In this document: positions 11,754-20,840 of the stretch, one piece after another
Layout of the letters: every line of letters starts with the position of its first letter
Numbering within the stretch: the first letter of the stretch is position 1
From: an uncultured SAR116 cluster alpha proteobacterium
Lineage (GTDB): Bacteria; Pseudomonadota; Alphaproteobacteria; Puniceispirillales; Marisalimonadaceae
Direction: 5' to 3'
DNA: 64,000 nt
Assembly (NCBI GenBank): GCA_902528415.1
Contig: CABZSR010000001.1
Coordinates: 114,633 to 178,632, forward strand
Notes under the pieces: model-generated
Seen by the model: only the letters and a program-made list of their open reading frames with translations
Databases searched by the model: none
Told to the model about the DNA's origin: nothing
Translations under genes and position numbers: made by a program

Positions 11754-13202
11754 ATGAATGAAAAGTCACCATTAGAAATTACTGATAAAATTTTTTACGA
11801 AGATAACGATTTTAATTTGACTAAAGCACAGTCTTTATTATCAGATGCACTTGAAAGCTCGGATGATGGAGAATTATACCTAGAGTCTACGAAATCAGAA
11901 TCCTTTTCTTTTGATGACGGTCGTATGAAAAATATTTCGTATGATAGTACAAAAGGTTTTGGATTAAGAGCAATAGCTGGAGAAGCTAGAGGATTTGCTC
12001 ATTCAGGTGAAATTTCGGAAACTTCTCTAAAAAGAGCCTCTGAAACTGTAAAATCTGTATCAAAAAATTACTCAGGTATAATGGCTCCCGCACCATCTCA
12101 TGGTATCAACAAACCTTTGTATACGTCACTAAGTCCTATTGAAGGAACATCATTTCAAATAAAAACAAATCTGCTAGAAAAAATAGATGCATATGCCAGA
12201 TCTTTAGATACTAATGTTGTTCAAGTTTCAGCTTCAGTCTCTGCATCTCATCAAGCTATTCAAATACTTAGAGCTGACGGAGAAAGAGCTGCAGACATTA
12301 GACCTTTGGTAAGGTTGAATGTATCACTCGTAGTTGAAAAAAAAGGTAGACGAGAAACTGGTAGTTCAGGTTGTGGTGGAAGAGGGAAATATGAAGAATG
12401 GATTAATTCTGATAGATGGAAAGGGCAAGTAAAGGAGGCACTAAGAATTGCTAATACTAACCTTGAATCAATTCCGACACCTGCAGGTGAGATGCCCGTA
12501 ATATTAGGTCCTGGCTGGCCAGGTGTGATGCTTCATGAAGCCGTTGGGCATGGGTTAGAAGGGGATTTCAATAGAAAAGGCACATCAATTTTTTCAGGAA
12601 AAATTGGTGAAAAAGTCACTGCTGACGGTGTAACAGTTATTGACGATGGAACAATAGAAAATAAAAGAGGATCCATTACAATTGATGATGAGGGCACAAA
12701 ATCATCAAAAAATATTTTAATTGAAAACGGTATTTTAAAAAATTATATGCAAGACAGACAAAATGCTCGATTAATGAAAATGGATCCTACCGGTAATGGC
12801 AGGAGACAATCTTATTCACATTATCCTATGCCGAGAATGACCAATACTTATATGGATAACGGAAATGTTGACCCTAGAGAAATTATCAGTTCTTTAAAAA
12901 AGGGTATATACGCAGTTAACTTTGCTGGAGGACAAGTCGATATAACTAATGGTAAGTTCGTTTTCTCTGCCTCTGAAGCTTATTTGGTAGAAAATGGTAA
13001 AGTTAAGCAACCTCTTAAAGGTGCGACTCTAATTGGTAATGGTCCTGATGCAATGTCAAAAATATCATTAGTTGGCAATGATTTGGCATTAGACGATGGG
13101 ATAGGCACCTGCGGTAAAGATGGCCAAGGTGTACCTGTAGGAGTTGGACAACCCACTTTATTGATGGGAGGTATTACAATTGGGGGTACTGATACAAACT
13201 AA
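11754..13202 (+). CDS. tldD: metalloprotease TldD
   Basis: Catalytic subunit of the TldD/TldE (PmbA) heteromeric protease, which degrades unfolded peptides and matures some ribosomal peptides. The zinc motif HEAVGHGLEGDF (HExxxH) is clear, followed by GTSIFSGKIGEKV and by DPTGNGRRQSYSHYPMPRMTNTYM typical of TldD. A TTG nine bases upstream (11745) is in frame, but I prefer the ATG at 11754 (482 residues) because neither has a ribosome site and ATG is the commoner start. Its partner PmbA is encoded at 23869-25227 in this window. Confidence 0.93.
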   Translation: MNEKSPLEITDKIFYEDNDFNLTKAQSLLSDALESSDDGELYLESTKSESFSFDDGRMKNISYDSTKGFGLRAIAGEARGFAHSGEISETSLKRASETVKSVSKNYSGIMAPAPSHGINKPLYTSLSPIEGTSFQIKTNLLEKIDAYARSLDTNVVQVSASVSASHQAIQILRADGERAADIRPLVRLNVSLVVEKKGRRETGSSGCGGRGKYEEWINSDRWKGQVKEALRIANTNLESIPTPAGEMPVILGPGWPGVMLHEAVGHGLEGDFNRKGTSIFSGKIGEKVTADGVTVIDDGTIENKRGSITIDDEGTKSSKNILIENGILKNYMQDRQNARLMKMDPTGNGRRQSYSHYPMPRMTNTYMDNGNVDPREIISSLKKGIYAVNFAGGQVDITNGKFVFSASEAYLVENGKVKQPLKGATLIGNGPDAMSKISLVGNDLALDDGIGTCGKDGQGVPVGVGQPTLLMGGITIGGTDTN

Positions 13203-13210
13203 ATATCTAT

Positions 13211-14557
13211 TTAGAATGCGTTGTCAGTAAATATTTTATTAATATTTCCATTCCATGAATTTTTATATTTTTGAAGTAATTTTTCTGCTCCAGTTTGTTT
13301 GTTTTTAACAATATCAAATAAAGGGTCTAAAAACTGTCTTTCGTCCATGCCCCTATTATCTAATTTATTACGTCTTGCAAGGCCCGAACTAGATATTGTT
13401 AACATTTGTAGAGCAATATCTTGAATTGATTTATTCCCAAGCTTGCCTCCTAGTCCAAATTTAGCTGCTGAAATTCTCCCTTCTTCAAGTAAATTTGTGT
13501 TCATGAGAGGTTTTGCGAGGTTATAAGCTTCCGATTGAGATTCACTGTCATAAAGTAATCCTACCCATAGCGCTGGTAAAGCACATATTATGTTCCAAGG
13601 ACCACCATCAGCCCCCCTCATCTCTAAATATTGCTTTAATCTTACTTCTGGGAAAGCAACAGTTATGTGATCTTCCCAATCTTTCATTGTGGGATATTCA
13701 CCTTTAAAACCATCTAAATTTCCATCCATAAAATCTAAAAAAGATTTACCTGACACATCTATATATTTCCCATCTCTATATATAAAATACATCGGAACAT
13801 TCAGAATATAATTTAACCAAGACTCATAGCCAAAATTAGGATCAAAAACAATTTTTGGAACACCTGTTCTATCAGGGTCTGTATCAGTCCAAACAACCGC
13901 TCTTGATGATAAATATCCACTTTCTTTACCTTCAATAAAAGGAGAATTAGCAAAAAGAGCCGTTGCGACTGATTGCAGAGCAAGAGATATTTGAAATTTT
14001 TGAACCATATCTTTTTCGTTTAAATAGTCAAGGTTGACTTGTATAGTACACGTTCGAAGCATCATATCTAATCCTAATTGACCAACCTTAGGCATATAAT
14101 TCTTCATAATTTCATAACGACCCTTTGGCATCCACTTTTGATCTGAACGCGACCACTTAGGATCATAACCTAGTCCAATCATTGACAAACCAAGCTCTTT
14201 CATAGCCTCTTTCATCATTTTAAGGTGTTTGCCAGTCTCCTTACATGTTTGATGTAAATTATCTAATGGTGTTCCAGACAATTCTAACTGACCTCCAGGT
14301 TCGAGTGAGATTGATGCACCAGTTTCATCTTTTAAGGCTATTGTGTTATTACTTTCTGATATTTTCTCCCAATTATTTTCTCTGGCAAGCTTATTTAACA
14401 AATCACTAATACCTGATTTACCGAAGTATCCAACTCTTTCTAAGTTATCTATATGAAAAACAAACTTTTCGTGTTCTGTTCCAATTTTCCAGTTTTCTCT
14501 GGGTTTGGCACCATCTGCGAACCATTTAAGAAGATCTTGTTTTTCTATTCTTAGCAT
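13211..14557 (-). CDS. gshA: glutamate-cysteine ligase (plant/alphaproteobacterial class)
   Basis: First step of glutathione synthesis: ATP-dependent joining of glutamate and cysteine. The 448-residue protein matches the class found in plants and alphaproteobacteria, with KIGTEHEKFVF near the N-terminus, SLEPGGQLELSGTPL (substrate/ATP site), YMPKVGQLGLDMMLRTCTIQVNLDY, and MRGADGGPW further on. It converges with tldD, eight bases apart. Downstream on the same strand direction sit rsmE and, in other alphaproteobacteria, gshA is also next to rsmE and ubiA, so the local order is conserved. It may supply glutathione for the three GGCT-fold proteins in the window. Confidence 0.93.
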   Translation of the reverse strand: MLRIEKQDLLKWFADGAKPRENWKIGTEHEKFVFHIDNLERVGYFGKSGISDLLNKLARENNWEKISESNNTIALKDETGASISLEPGGQLELSGTPLDNLHQTCKETGKHLKMMKEAMKELGLSMIGLGYDPKWSRSDQKWMPKGRYEIMKNYMPKVGQLGLDMMLRTCTIQVNLDYLNEKDMVQKFQISLALQSVATALFANSPFIEGKESGYLSSRAVVWTDTDPDRTGVPKIVFDPNFGYESWLNYILNVPMYFIYRDGKYIDVSGKSFLDFMDGNLDGFKGEYPTMKDWEDHITVAFPEVRLKQYLEMRGADGGPWNIICALPALWVGLLYDSESQSEAYNLAKPLMNTNLLEEGRISAAKFGLGGKLGNKSIQDIALQMLTISSSGLARRNKLDNRGMDERQFLDPLFDIVKNKQTGAEKLLQKYKNSWNGNINKIFTDNAF

Positions 14558-14649
14558 TATGGCCTCATTTTTGATAAGCGTAATTATTAAAAAATATAAA
14601 TTTAAAATACAATATAATTTTTCACCAACTACAATTGAACTTTAATCAA

Positions 14650-15411
14650 TTAATAAAAAGAGTTTTTCATATCTCCGTTTAAAGTGTGCCACAATACTAA
14701 AGCAGTAACCACCGCTGTGTCAGATTTTAAAATTCTTGGACCAAAATTAATCGGGATCACAAACTTTTTTTGTTTTAAATAACTGATTTCTTTTGTTGTA
14801 AATCCACCTTCAGGGCCGACTAAAACAGCGCCACAAGATGCATTAGTTGATTTATTAAAATTGTTTAAAGAATGCTTGTCATGTCTCATGGTTTCGTCAC
14901 CATAGTAAATGGTTCTTTTTTCTACCCAATCATCAATAACATCATAGAGCTTTTGAAGGGGTAAGATTTCAGGTATAGTAATTCTTTCACATTGTTCTGA
15001 TGCTTCAATGGCAATATCTTGAAATCTTTTAAAGTTTAGACTTTTAGTTACCGTTCGTTCAGTAGTTAAGGGCACAATTTTTGAAGCTCCTAATTCAGTC
15101 GCCTTCTGGATTATATATTCTGAAGGTGTTTTCTTTACAAGAGCAAACAGTACCCACAAGTCAGTTTGTACTTCTGGGTCCCTAATTTTTTTTATTACTT
15201 CAACTGATATTAATTTTTTATTATTAGATTGTATTTTTGCTAAAAATTCACCATTAGTGTGATTAAAAACTAAGAAAGTTCCATGTATTTTTTTTCTCAT
15301 TACGTTCATTAAATAATGAGATTGTTTTTTGTTTAATTTTATTTTTTTTGTTAACATCAATTCATTAGGAACATACAACCTAATTTTAGCATGATACGAT
15401 ATATCTATCAT
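14650..15411 (-). CDS. rsmE: 16S rRNA m3U1498 methyltransferase RsmE
   Basis: SPOUT-fold methyltransferase that modifies U1498 of 16S rRNA using S-adenosylmethionine. The 253-residue protein shows SHYLMNVMRKK in the N-terminal PUA-like part, VQTDLWVLFALVKK and YIIQKATELGASKIVPLTTERTV in the linker, and the knot motifs LVGPEGGFTTKEI and LGPRILKSDTAV-like FGPRILKSDTAVVTAL at the C-terminus. The annotated start gives about eight extra residues before the usual RLYV opening, so a later start is possible. It is divergent from ubiA. Confidence 0.93.
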   Translation of the reverse strand: MIDISYHAKIRLYVPNELMLTKKIKLNKKQSHYLMNVMRKKIHGTFLVFNHTNGEFLAKIQSNNKKLISVEVIKKIRDPEVQTDLWVLFALVKKTPSEYIIQKATELGASKIVPLTTERTVTKSLNFKRFQDIAIEASEQCERITIPEILPLQKLYDVIDDWVEKRTIYYGDETMRHDKHSLNNFNKSTNASCGAVLVGPEGGFTTKEISYLKQKKFVIPINFGPRILKSDTAVVTALVLWHTLNGDMKNSFY

Positions 15412-15488
15412 TTCATAAAACCATACTCTTAAAAAATTAATTTCATAGTAGATTGATTACCTTAAAGTATGATGATATTGCATTATTC

Positions 15489-16406
15489 ATGAATATGCCA
15501 AAACTAAATAATTCAGACATTTTGGAAAATGGTTGGTGGTCTATTTTTCCAAAAAGCTACTTAAAATGGATAAGACTTGGGAGATTTGACAGGCCTATTG
15601 GTTTTTGGCTTCTTCTATTGCCAGGATGGTGGGTGCTTCCTTTGACAAGTTTGGATTTAATCACTTGTATTAAACTTATGTTCATATTTTTTATAGGTTC
15701 AATTGTTATGAGAGCTGCTGGATGTACAATCAATGATCTGTGGGACAAAGATATTGATAAAAAAATCTCAAGAACAAAGAATAGACCACTTGCTAATGGA
15801 GAAATTTCAAACCTTAAAGCTTTGTATTTTTTAATATTAATGTTGTTGATTGGTTTTTTTTGCTTATACCAGCTTAATGTTTACACATGGTTTGTAGCAA
15901 CTGCTGCAATACCATTAGTTATAATATATCCTTTGGCAAAAAGATTTACAAAATGGCCTCAAATTTTTTTAGGGCTAACATTTAGCTGGGCTGTCCCAAC
16001 CGCATGGTCTTCTGCTAATGAAGAATGGAATTTTGGTATATTAATGATGTACATTGCTACGGTTTTCTGGATTGTTGGTTATGATACAATTTATGGTTGT
16101 CTGGACAAAAATGAAGATAAAGTTTTAGGCATTAAAAATTCAGCTGTGTCAGCACAAAAATTTTTAAGTGTTTTTGTTGGTAGCTCATATTTTATTGCGT
16201 TTTTGCTGTTATTGTTTAGTGGTTATTTACTGAATGCAAATTATATCTGGTTCATTGGAGTTTTTCTATGTGGATTTCACTACGTAGGTCAAGTTGTTAA
16301 ATTGAAAAATTTAGAAAACAATAATCCTTTAAAAATATTTAAGTCAAATATAACGCCAGGGTTAATATTAACAGCTTCCGCATTATGTTCCTATTTAACT
16401 TTTTGA
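15489..16406 (+). CDS. ubiA: 4-hydroxybenzoate polyprenyltransferase
   Basis: Prenylates 4-hydroxybenzoate in ubiquinone synthesis; inner-membrane enzyme. The first aspartate-rich motif NDLWDKDIDKKISRTKNRPLANG and the second motif YDTIYGCLDKNEDKVLGIKNSA are both intact, and about nine hydrophobic helices follow the UbiA pattern. The frame extends upstream to a TTG at 15453, but the ATG at 15489 (305 residues, MNMPKLNN) is a more likely start; there is no good ribosome site for either. It converges with blh ten bases downstream. Confidence 0.93.
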   Translation: MNMPKLNNSDILENGWWSIFPKSYLKWIRLGRFDRPIGFWLLLLPGWWVLPLTSLDLITCIKLMFIFFIGSIVMRAAGCTINDLWDKDIDKKISRTKNRPLANGEISNLKALYFLILMLLIGFFCLYQLNVYTWFVATAAIPLVIIYPLAKRFTKWPQIFLGLTFSWAVPTAWSSANEEWNFGILMMYIATVFWIVGYDTIYGCLDKNEDKVLGIKNSAVSAQKFLSVFVGSSYFIAFLLLLFSGYLLNANYIWFIGVFLCGFHYVGQVVKLKNLENNNPLKIFKSNITPGLILTASALCSYLTF

Positions 16407-16415
16407 ATATTATTA

Positions 16416-17237
16416 TTAAATTTTAAATTTTGATCTAAAAATACCGTCCACTAAAATCATGTGTGGAAACGTTAACGCTGCAAGCCCAACGAAAGTCACT
16501 TTTAATATTGTGTCCGGATAGGTGTTTAAATTCGACAAATAATAAAAAGCTATTCCACAGCCAATCCAACTAAAAACAGAAAAAAATATCATGAGGAATA
16601 TAGCTTTTTTTCTTTCCATAAAATCCAATAATGTTGGTATAATTCTTCTTATATGATGAAAACTATGTATTAAACAAAAATAAATGGCGAAAGCAGGCAA
16701 AGGTGGAAGTAATAACAGTATTAACGAAATAGACAATGCAATCTTTATGTAATAGTTTGAAATATTAATTTTACTATAATTTAAACAAATATACGTTATA
16801 GCAACAATCCATAAAAATATTCCTAGATATAAACTTGTCCATAATAAATATAGTTGATCTCCTGACAGTATTTCAAAGAAACGGTTTACCTCAATCTTGT
16901 TAAGAAATATAATACCTAGAACAATTAAGCCCCCATGAACATATCCACCAATGAAGTAGAATCTACTCCTTTTCCAATCTAAATCACCACAACCAAAATG
17001 AAAAATACTTGTAAATAGAAATAAAATTAGGGTAATTACAGGTAGAAAATACCAAAACACTATTACTAAACATGAAACAAATATATAAGTTAAGATAAAG
17101 TATAATTGTAATCTAACTTTTTTAGTATAACCCAATGTAATGGAAATCGCACCATCCAGAGCTCCGTGAGGTATGCCAATAAAGATTATTGAAAATAATG
17201 CAATATAATCCCACCAATTAAGTGAAAAGTTAATCAT
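16416..17237 (-). CDS. blh: beta-carotene 15,15'-dioxygenase, Brp/Blh family
   Basis: Cleaves beta-carotene into two retinal molecules, the chromophore of the rhodopsin encoded nearby. The 273-residue integral membrane protein has the Blh histidine-bearing motifs GIPHGALDG (H24), FHFGCGD and IHSFHHIRR, probably iron ligands, spread over about eight hydrophobic helices. Its ATG shares one base with the crtY stop (TAATG), so it is coupled to crtY as the last gene of a crtI-crtB-crtY-blh operon. Linkage to proteorhodopsin makes the assignment strong. Confidence 0.93.
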   Translation of the reverse strand: MINFSLNWWDYIALFSIIFIGIPHGALDGAISITLGYTKKVRLQLYFILTYIFVSCLVIVFWYFLPVITLILFLFTSIFHFGCGDLDWKRSRFYFIGGYVHGGLIVLGIIFLNKIEVNRFFEILSGDQLYLLWTSLYLGIFLWIVAITYICLNYSKINISNYYIKIALSISLILLLLPPLPAFAIYFCLIHSFHHIRRIIPTLLDFMERKKAIFLMIFFSVFSWIGCGIAFYYLSNLNTYPDTILKVTFVGLAALTFPHMILVDGIFRSKFKI

Positions 17238-18334
17238 TATCTAATAACAACAGAAAAAAAAGATTTGATAAAGGGTATCTTAGGCATAGAAAGAATAATC
17301 TTAAAGGCTGTAGCAAAAGAGTAATTTCCAGACATAAATTTTGCCATTTCGTCTCCATTGATAGTTTTAGCTAAATTTGAAAATATTTTTGGAGCAATTT
17401 CGGGAAATTTATCTAACACGTCTATTAAAATTTTATCTAAAAATAAATCAACGTTTTTATGAATTTTAGTATTAATTTTCTTTCTTTTGACTAATTGCTC
17501 TATGATTTGAGTGACTTGTTTTTGGATAAAAGTAAAAGCATATCCAGATGATGGCCTTACAGCACCTCCTCTTGTACCGATATTATATCTTCCCTGTGAA
17601 TTTAAAGAAATATAGTGCATAGGTATAACACCTTTTTCGAAATTACTTTTACGAAATTCCGTCAATTTAAAATATTTTTTAAGATATTTTGAAATCTCAC
17701 TTGAATAAAACTTCTTACTTTCAATATTTTTTGAAAAAATTGTCGACTCAACTAAAGCTTGTTTTCTGCTAAACGGTAATAAGTAAATAAAATGCATACC
17801 TTTAGATTGATCACACCTAAAATCCATTAAAATAACTGTTTCTGGGTCAAAAACGTCTTTCTTTGAAGTGACTACAAATCCTTCAAAATGTTGTAATAAA
17901 ATATTTGATAAAATTTTAGGAGGTCTACTATCAAAAATTATATTACCTCGAATTTTCTTATTATTTAAAAATAAATCACCATTTCTTTCAAATATATTTT
18001 CATTAGAGATTTTAATTTTTGAAGTTGTAAATTTACTTTTACAAAAATTTAACCATTTATGTCTTTTGATTACACAGTAAGGGTGATTTACAGAAGAAAG
18101 AACTTGGCTAGAAAAATTTGTGTTAATCGCCCATTTTGTCCAAGTATGATTGGCATTGTTATAAGCATCAATATTCACATTAGTCTTCCAAAATCCCCAA
18201 TAATGATCGTCATATGCGTTAGAACTATCCCCTGAATAAATATTGAAAATATAATCTGGCAAATGAGTACTTAATCTGGCTAATGACAAAGCTGCACATC
18301 CACCTCCAATAATATTAATTTTTTTATTTTCCAA
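17237..18334 (-). CDS. crtY: lycopene beta-cyclase
   Basis: Forms both beta-ionone rings of beta-carotene from lycopene. The 365-residue protein opens with the nucleotide-binding NIIGGGCAALSLA (glycines at 10-12), has FDSRPP (about residue 134), MDFRCDQSKGMHFIYLLPFSRKQALVESTIFS, and RGGAVRPSSGYAFTFIQKQV, all CrtY family landmarks. The only suitable start is TTG at 18334, one base after the crtB stop codon. Operon position between crtB and blh agrees with its role. Confidence 0.92.
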   Translation of the reverse strand: MENKKINIIGGGCAALSLARLSTHLPDYIFNIYSGDSSNAYDDHYWGFWKTNVNIDAYNNANHTWTKWAINTNFSSQVLSSVNHPYCVIKRHKWLNFCKSKFTTSKIKISNENIFERNGDLFLNNKKIRGNIIFDSRPPKILSNILLQHFEGFVVTSKKDVFDPETVILMDFRCDQSKGMHFIYLLPFSRKQALVESTIFSKNIESKKFYSSEISKYLKKYFKLTEFRKSNFEKGVIPMHYISLNSQGRYNIGTRGGAVRPSSGYAFTFIQKQVTQIIEQLVKRKKINTKIHKNVDLFLDKILIDVLDKFPEIAPKIFSNLAKTINGDEMAKFMSGNYSFATAFKIILSMPKIPFIKSFFSVVIR

Positions 18335-18335
18335 C

Positions 18336-19238
18336 CTAAATAAGCTCTTTTAAAAAATTATGAAGTTCGAATTGGTGTTGTTTGACAACTTTTCTTCTGA
18401 ATATTTCTTCAATAATTTTAATTATAGTAATCCTTGCTTTTGTCCAAATAGAAGTTACGTGTCGACCACTATACCAATTATAGCCATTACTTTTTAATTG
18501 GATACCTATTTGTCTATAAACACCAGAAGCAATTGAAATTGCGATCCTTGTTTTAAAGGGTAAGTATCTAAAACCCATTGCACCACTCATGTAATATTTA
18601 TCAGCTAATGTTAGTAATCTCTTTATACCGTTAGAGATTATTTCATATTTTTTTGAGTCATTTTTTTTAACTGCTAAAACAATATCTTCTGGAGAAATAT
18701 TATCAATCCAGCTAGCAGGTATATATCGCCTGCCCATTTTGGCATCCTCTAAGACATCTCTTGCTATATTTGTCATTTGCATAGCAATTCCAAGATCAAT
18801 AGCAAATAGTTTTGCATTTTTATTTTCACATTTTAAAGCGTCACACATCATTAATCCGACTGTACCTGCAACATGATATGAATATCTTATTAGTTCGGAC
18901 TCATCCCTAAATAAAATGCTATTTTGGTCTAAAATCAGACCATCAATTAAATCGACTGCTGCTTTGTTAGAAGAAGAATTAAAAAATTTTGGATATTTAA
19001 TTGAATAAGAATTTTCTATATCTGAATATAAACTATTATTAAGATTAAACTTTATACTCTTAAGATATTTTAATGACGAAGGATCACCGCTATCTGCAAT
19101 ATCATCTAATGCTCTACAAAAACTATATAGTTCAGCAGCTCTGTTAATATATTCTTCTGATAAAAATTTACCTGCCCAATAAAAACTTTTACCATTTTTT
19201 TGGAGTATTAATTTAGCATTATCGATATGGCTGTCCAT
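18336..19238 (-). CDS. crtB: phytoene synthase
   Basis: Condenses two geranylgeranyl diphosphates to phytoene. The 300-residue protein carries both aspartate motifs of squalene/phytoene synthases: FCRALDDIADS (residues 40-50) and NIARDVLEDAKMGRRYIP (157-174), and SGAMGFRYLPFKTRIAISIASGVYRQIG near the C-terminus. It follows crtI with an 11-base gap. Its substrate would need a GGPP synthase, for which no gene is seen in this window. Confidence 0.95.
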   Translation of the reverse strand: MDSHIDNAKLILQKNGKSFYWAGKFLSEEYINRAAELYSFCRALDDIADSGDPSSLKYLKSIKFNLNNSLYSDIENSYSIKYPKFFNSSSNKAAVDLIDGLILDQNSILFRDESELIRYSYHVAGTVGLMMCDALKCENKNAKLFAIDLGIAMQMTNIARDVLEDAKMGRRYIPASWIDNISPEDIVLAVKKNDSKKYEIISNGIKRLLTLADKYYMSGAMGFRYLPFKTRIAISIASGVYRQIGIQLKSNGYNWYSGRHVTSIWTKARITIIKIIEEIFRRKVVKQHQFELHNFLKELI

Positions 19239-19249
19239 TAATGCACTCT

Positions 19250-20746
19250 TTATTTTATAAGACTCTCTACAATTTTTGCTGATGACAAAACCCCAGGAAG
19301 ACCAGCTCCAGGATGTGCTCCAGCGGCAGCAAAGTATAAATTATTAATATGAGGGTCCTTGTTATGATACCTAAACCACGCTGATTGAGAAAAGTTTGGT
19401 GCAATTGAAAAACCGGCGCCATGTGTAGATCGGTAGTTATTTTTGAAGTCAACAGGTGTCATAAAAAATTCATCTGATATGTTTTTTTGTAAATCAGGTA
19501 AAATAGTAATTTCAAGGGCTTTAATAATTCTAGATTGTAATTTAGTGCCTTCAACATTCCAATCAACATTACCTAGTAAATTTGGAACTGGACATAAAAC
19601 ATAAAAACTATCACACCCCTTTGGAGCAAAGCTTTGATCTGTTGCAGTAGGTCTGTGGATGTAAAGAGAAAAATCATCGCTTAAAATTTTATTATCAAAA
19701 ATATCTTTTAATAAGCTTTTAAATCTTTTTCCCAACCATATAGTATGATGTGCAATTTGGGGATACTGTTTTTTTGTTCCAAAAAACAAAACAAACATTC
19801 CCATAGAATAAGTTGTTAACTTCTCTGGTAAAAATTTTTTTCTTTTTTCGAATAATCTATTAGATTTTAAGATTTCTCTATAAAAAGTTGGTGGATCTCC
19901 ATTAAAAACAATATTGTCTGGAAAAAAAATGTCTCCATCCATGCTCTCCAATTTTTCAATTTTACCATTCTTTTGGTATGCAGTTTTAATATCTGCATTA
20001 TACTTAATTTCGACACCAGAACGCTTAAGTAATTTTGTTAATTCTTCAACTAATTTTCCAGTTCCGCCCATACTGAAATACACACCCCAATTTCTTTCTA
20101 AAAAGTGAATTAAAGCGTAAATAGAAGTAGTTGAAAATGGGTTACCGCCAACTAGTAATGGATGTATTGAGAATGCTGCTCTAAGGTTTGGATTTTTGAT
20201 ATATTTATTTACTAATTGAGAAACAGTCAGATAGCTTTTTAATTTTAAAAGAGAAGGAATTTGTTTTAACATAAAAAAGAAAGAATTGAATGGTTTATCT
20301 GCAAGCTTTGTAAAACCAACTTCAAAAATAGATTTTGATGCTTTTAATAAACCTTCATAATTATTTGCATCTTCAATAGAAAATTTTTTCATTTCTTTTT
20401 GGGTTTTTTCAATAGTTTGAGAATAATCAAATGTTTGACCATCATGAAAATGAAATCTGTACCATGGGTCTAGTGGTTTAAATTCAACGTAGTCCTTTCT
20501 GTTTTCTCCAAATAATTCAAAAAGCTCATCGAACAAGAAAGGAGCAGTAATTACTGTTGGACCTGCATCATGTTTGAAACCATTTTTTTTAAAAACTTGT
20601 GCTCTTCCTCCTAAACAACCTAATTTTTCTATTAATGTAACTTGGTGACCAAGCGCTCTTAATCTAAGGGCAGCAGCAATACCACCAAATCCACCACCAA
20701 TTACTACACTTTTAATTTTTTTTTGTACCTTTGCTGAACCGTCCAT
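19250..20746 (-). CDS. crtI: phytoene desaturase
   Basis: FAD-dependent desaturase turning phytoene into lycopene. The 498-residue protein starts with the dinucleotide-binding fold VVIGGGFGGIAAALRLRALGHQVTLIEKLGCLGGRA (from residue 14) and ends with the CrtI signature LYFAAAGAHPGAGLPGVLSSAKIVESL; HDAGPTVITAPFLFDELF and NGDPPTFYREIL also fit. It is the first gene of the retinal operon. There is little room for a promoter between it and the opsin terminator, so some transcription may come from terminator read-through. Confidence 0.95.
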   Translation of the reverse strand: MDGSAKVQKKIKSVVIGGGFGGIAAALRLRALGHQVTLIEKLGCLGGRAQVFKKNGFKHDAGPTVITAPFLFDELFELFGENRKDYVEFKPLDPWYRFHFHDGQTFDYSQTIEKTQKEMKKFSIEDANNYEGLLKASKSIFEVGFTKLADKPFNSFFFMLKQIPSLLKLKSYLTVSQLVNKYIKNPNLRAAFSIHPLLVGGNPFSTTSIYALIHFLERNWGVYFSMGGTGKLVEELTKLLKRSGVEIKYNADIKTAYQKNGKIEKLESMDGDIFFPDNIVFNGDPPTFYREILKSNRLFEKRKKFLPEKLTTYSMGMFVLFFGTKKQYPQIAHHTIWLGKRFKSLLKDIFDNKILSDDFSLYIHRPTATDQSFAPKGCDSFYVLCPVPNLLGNVDWNVEGTKLQSRIIKALEITILPDLQKNISDEFFMTPVDFKNNYRSTHGAGFSIAPNFSQSAWFRYHNKDPHINNLYFAAAGAHPGAGLPGVLSSAKIVESLIK

Positions 20747-20792
20747 TATACTCTAAAATTTCCATATATTTTTAATTAGGGTTTATAAAAAA

Positions 20793-20820
20793 AAAGCCTG
20801 TAGTTATAGCTACAGGCTTT
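20793..20820 (-). terminator. intrinsic terminator after proteorhodopsin
   Basis: An 11-bp perfect stem (20793-20803 pairing with 20810-20820, core GCCTGTAG/CTACAGGC) closes a six-base loop. Read on the - strand it is followed by a run of nine T residues, the form of an intrinsic terminator. It lies 20 bases after the opsin stop codon and before crtI, separating the opsin message from the carotenoid genes. Confidence 0.88.
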
Positions 20821-20840
20821 TAAATATAATTTATTAAGAA

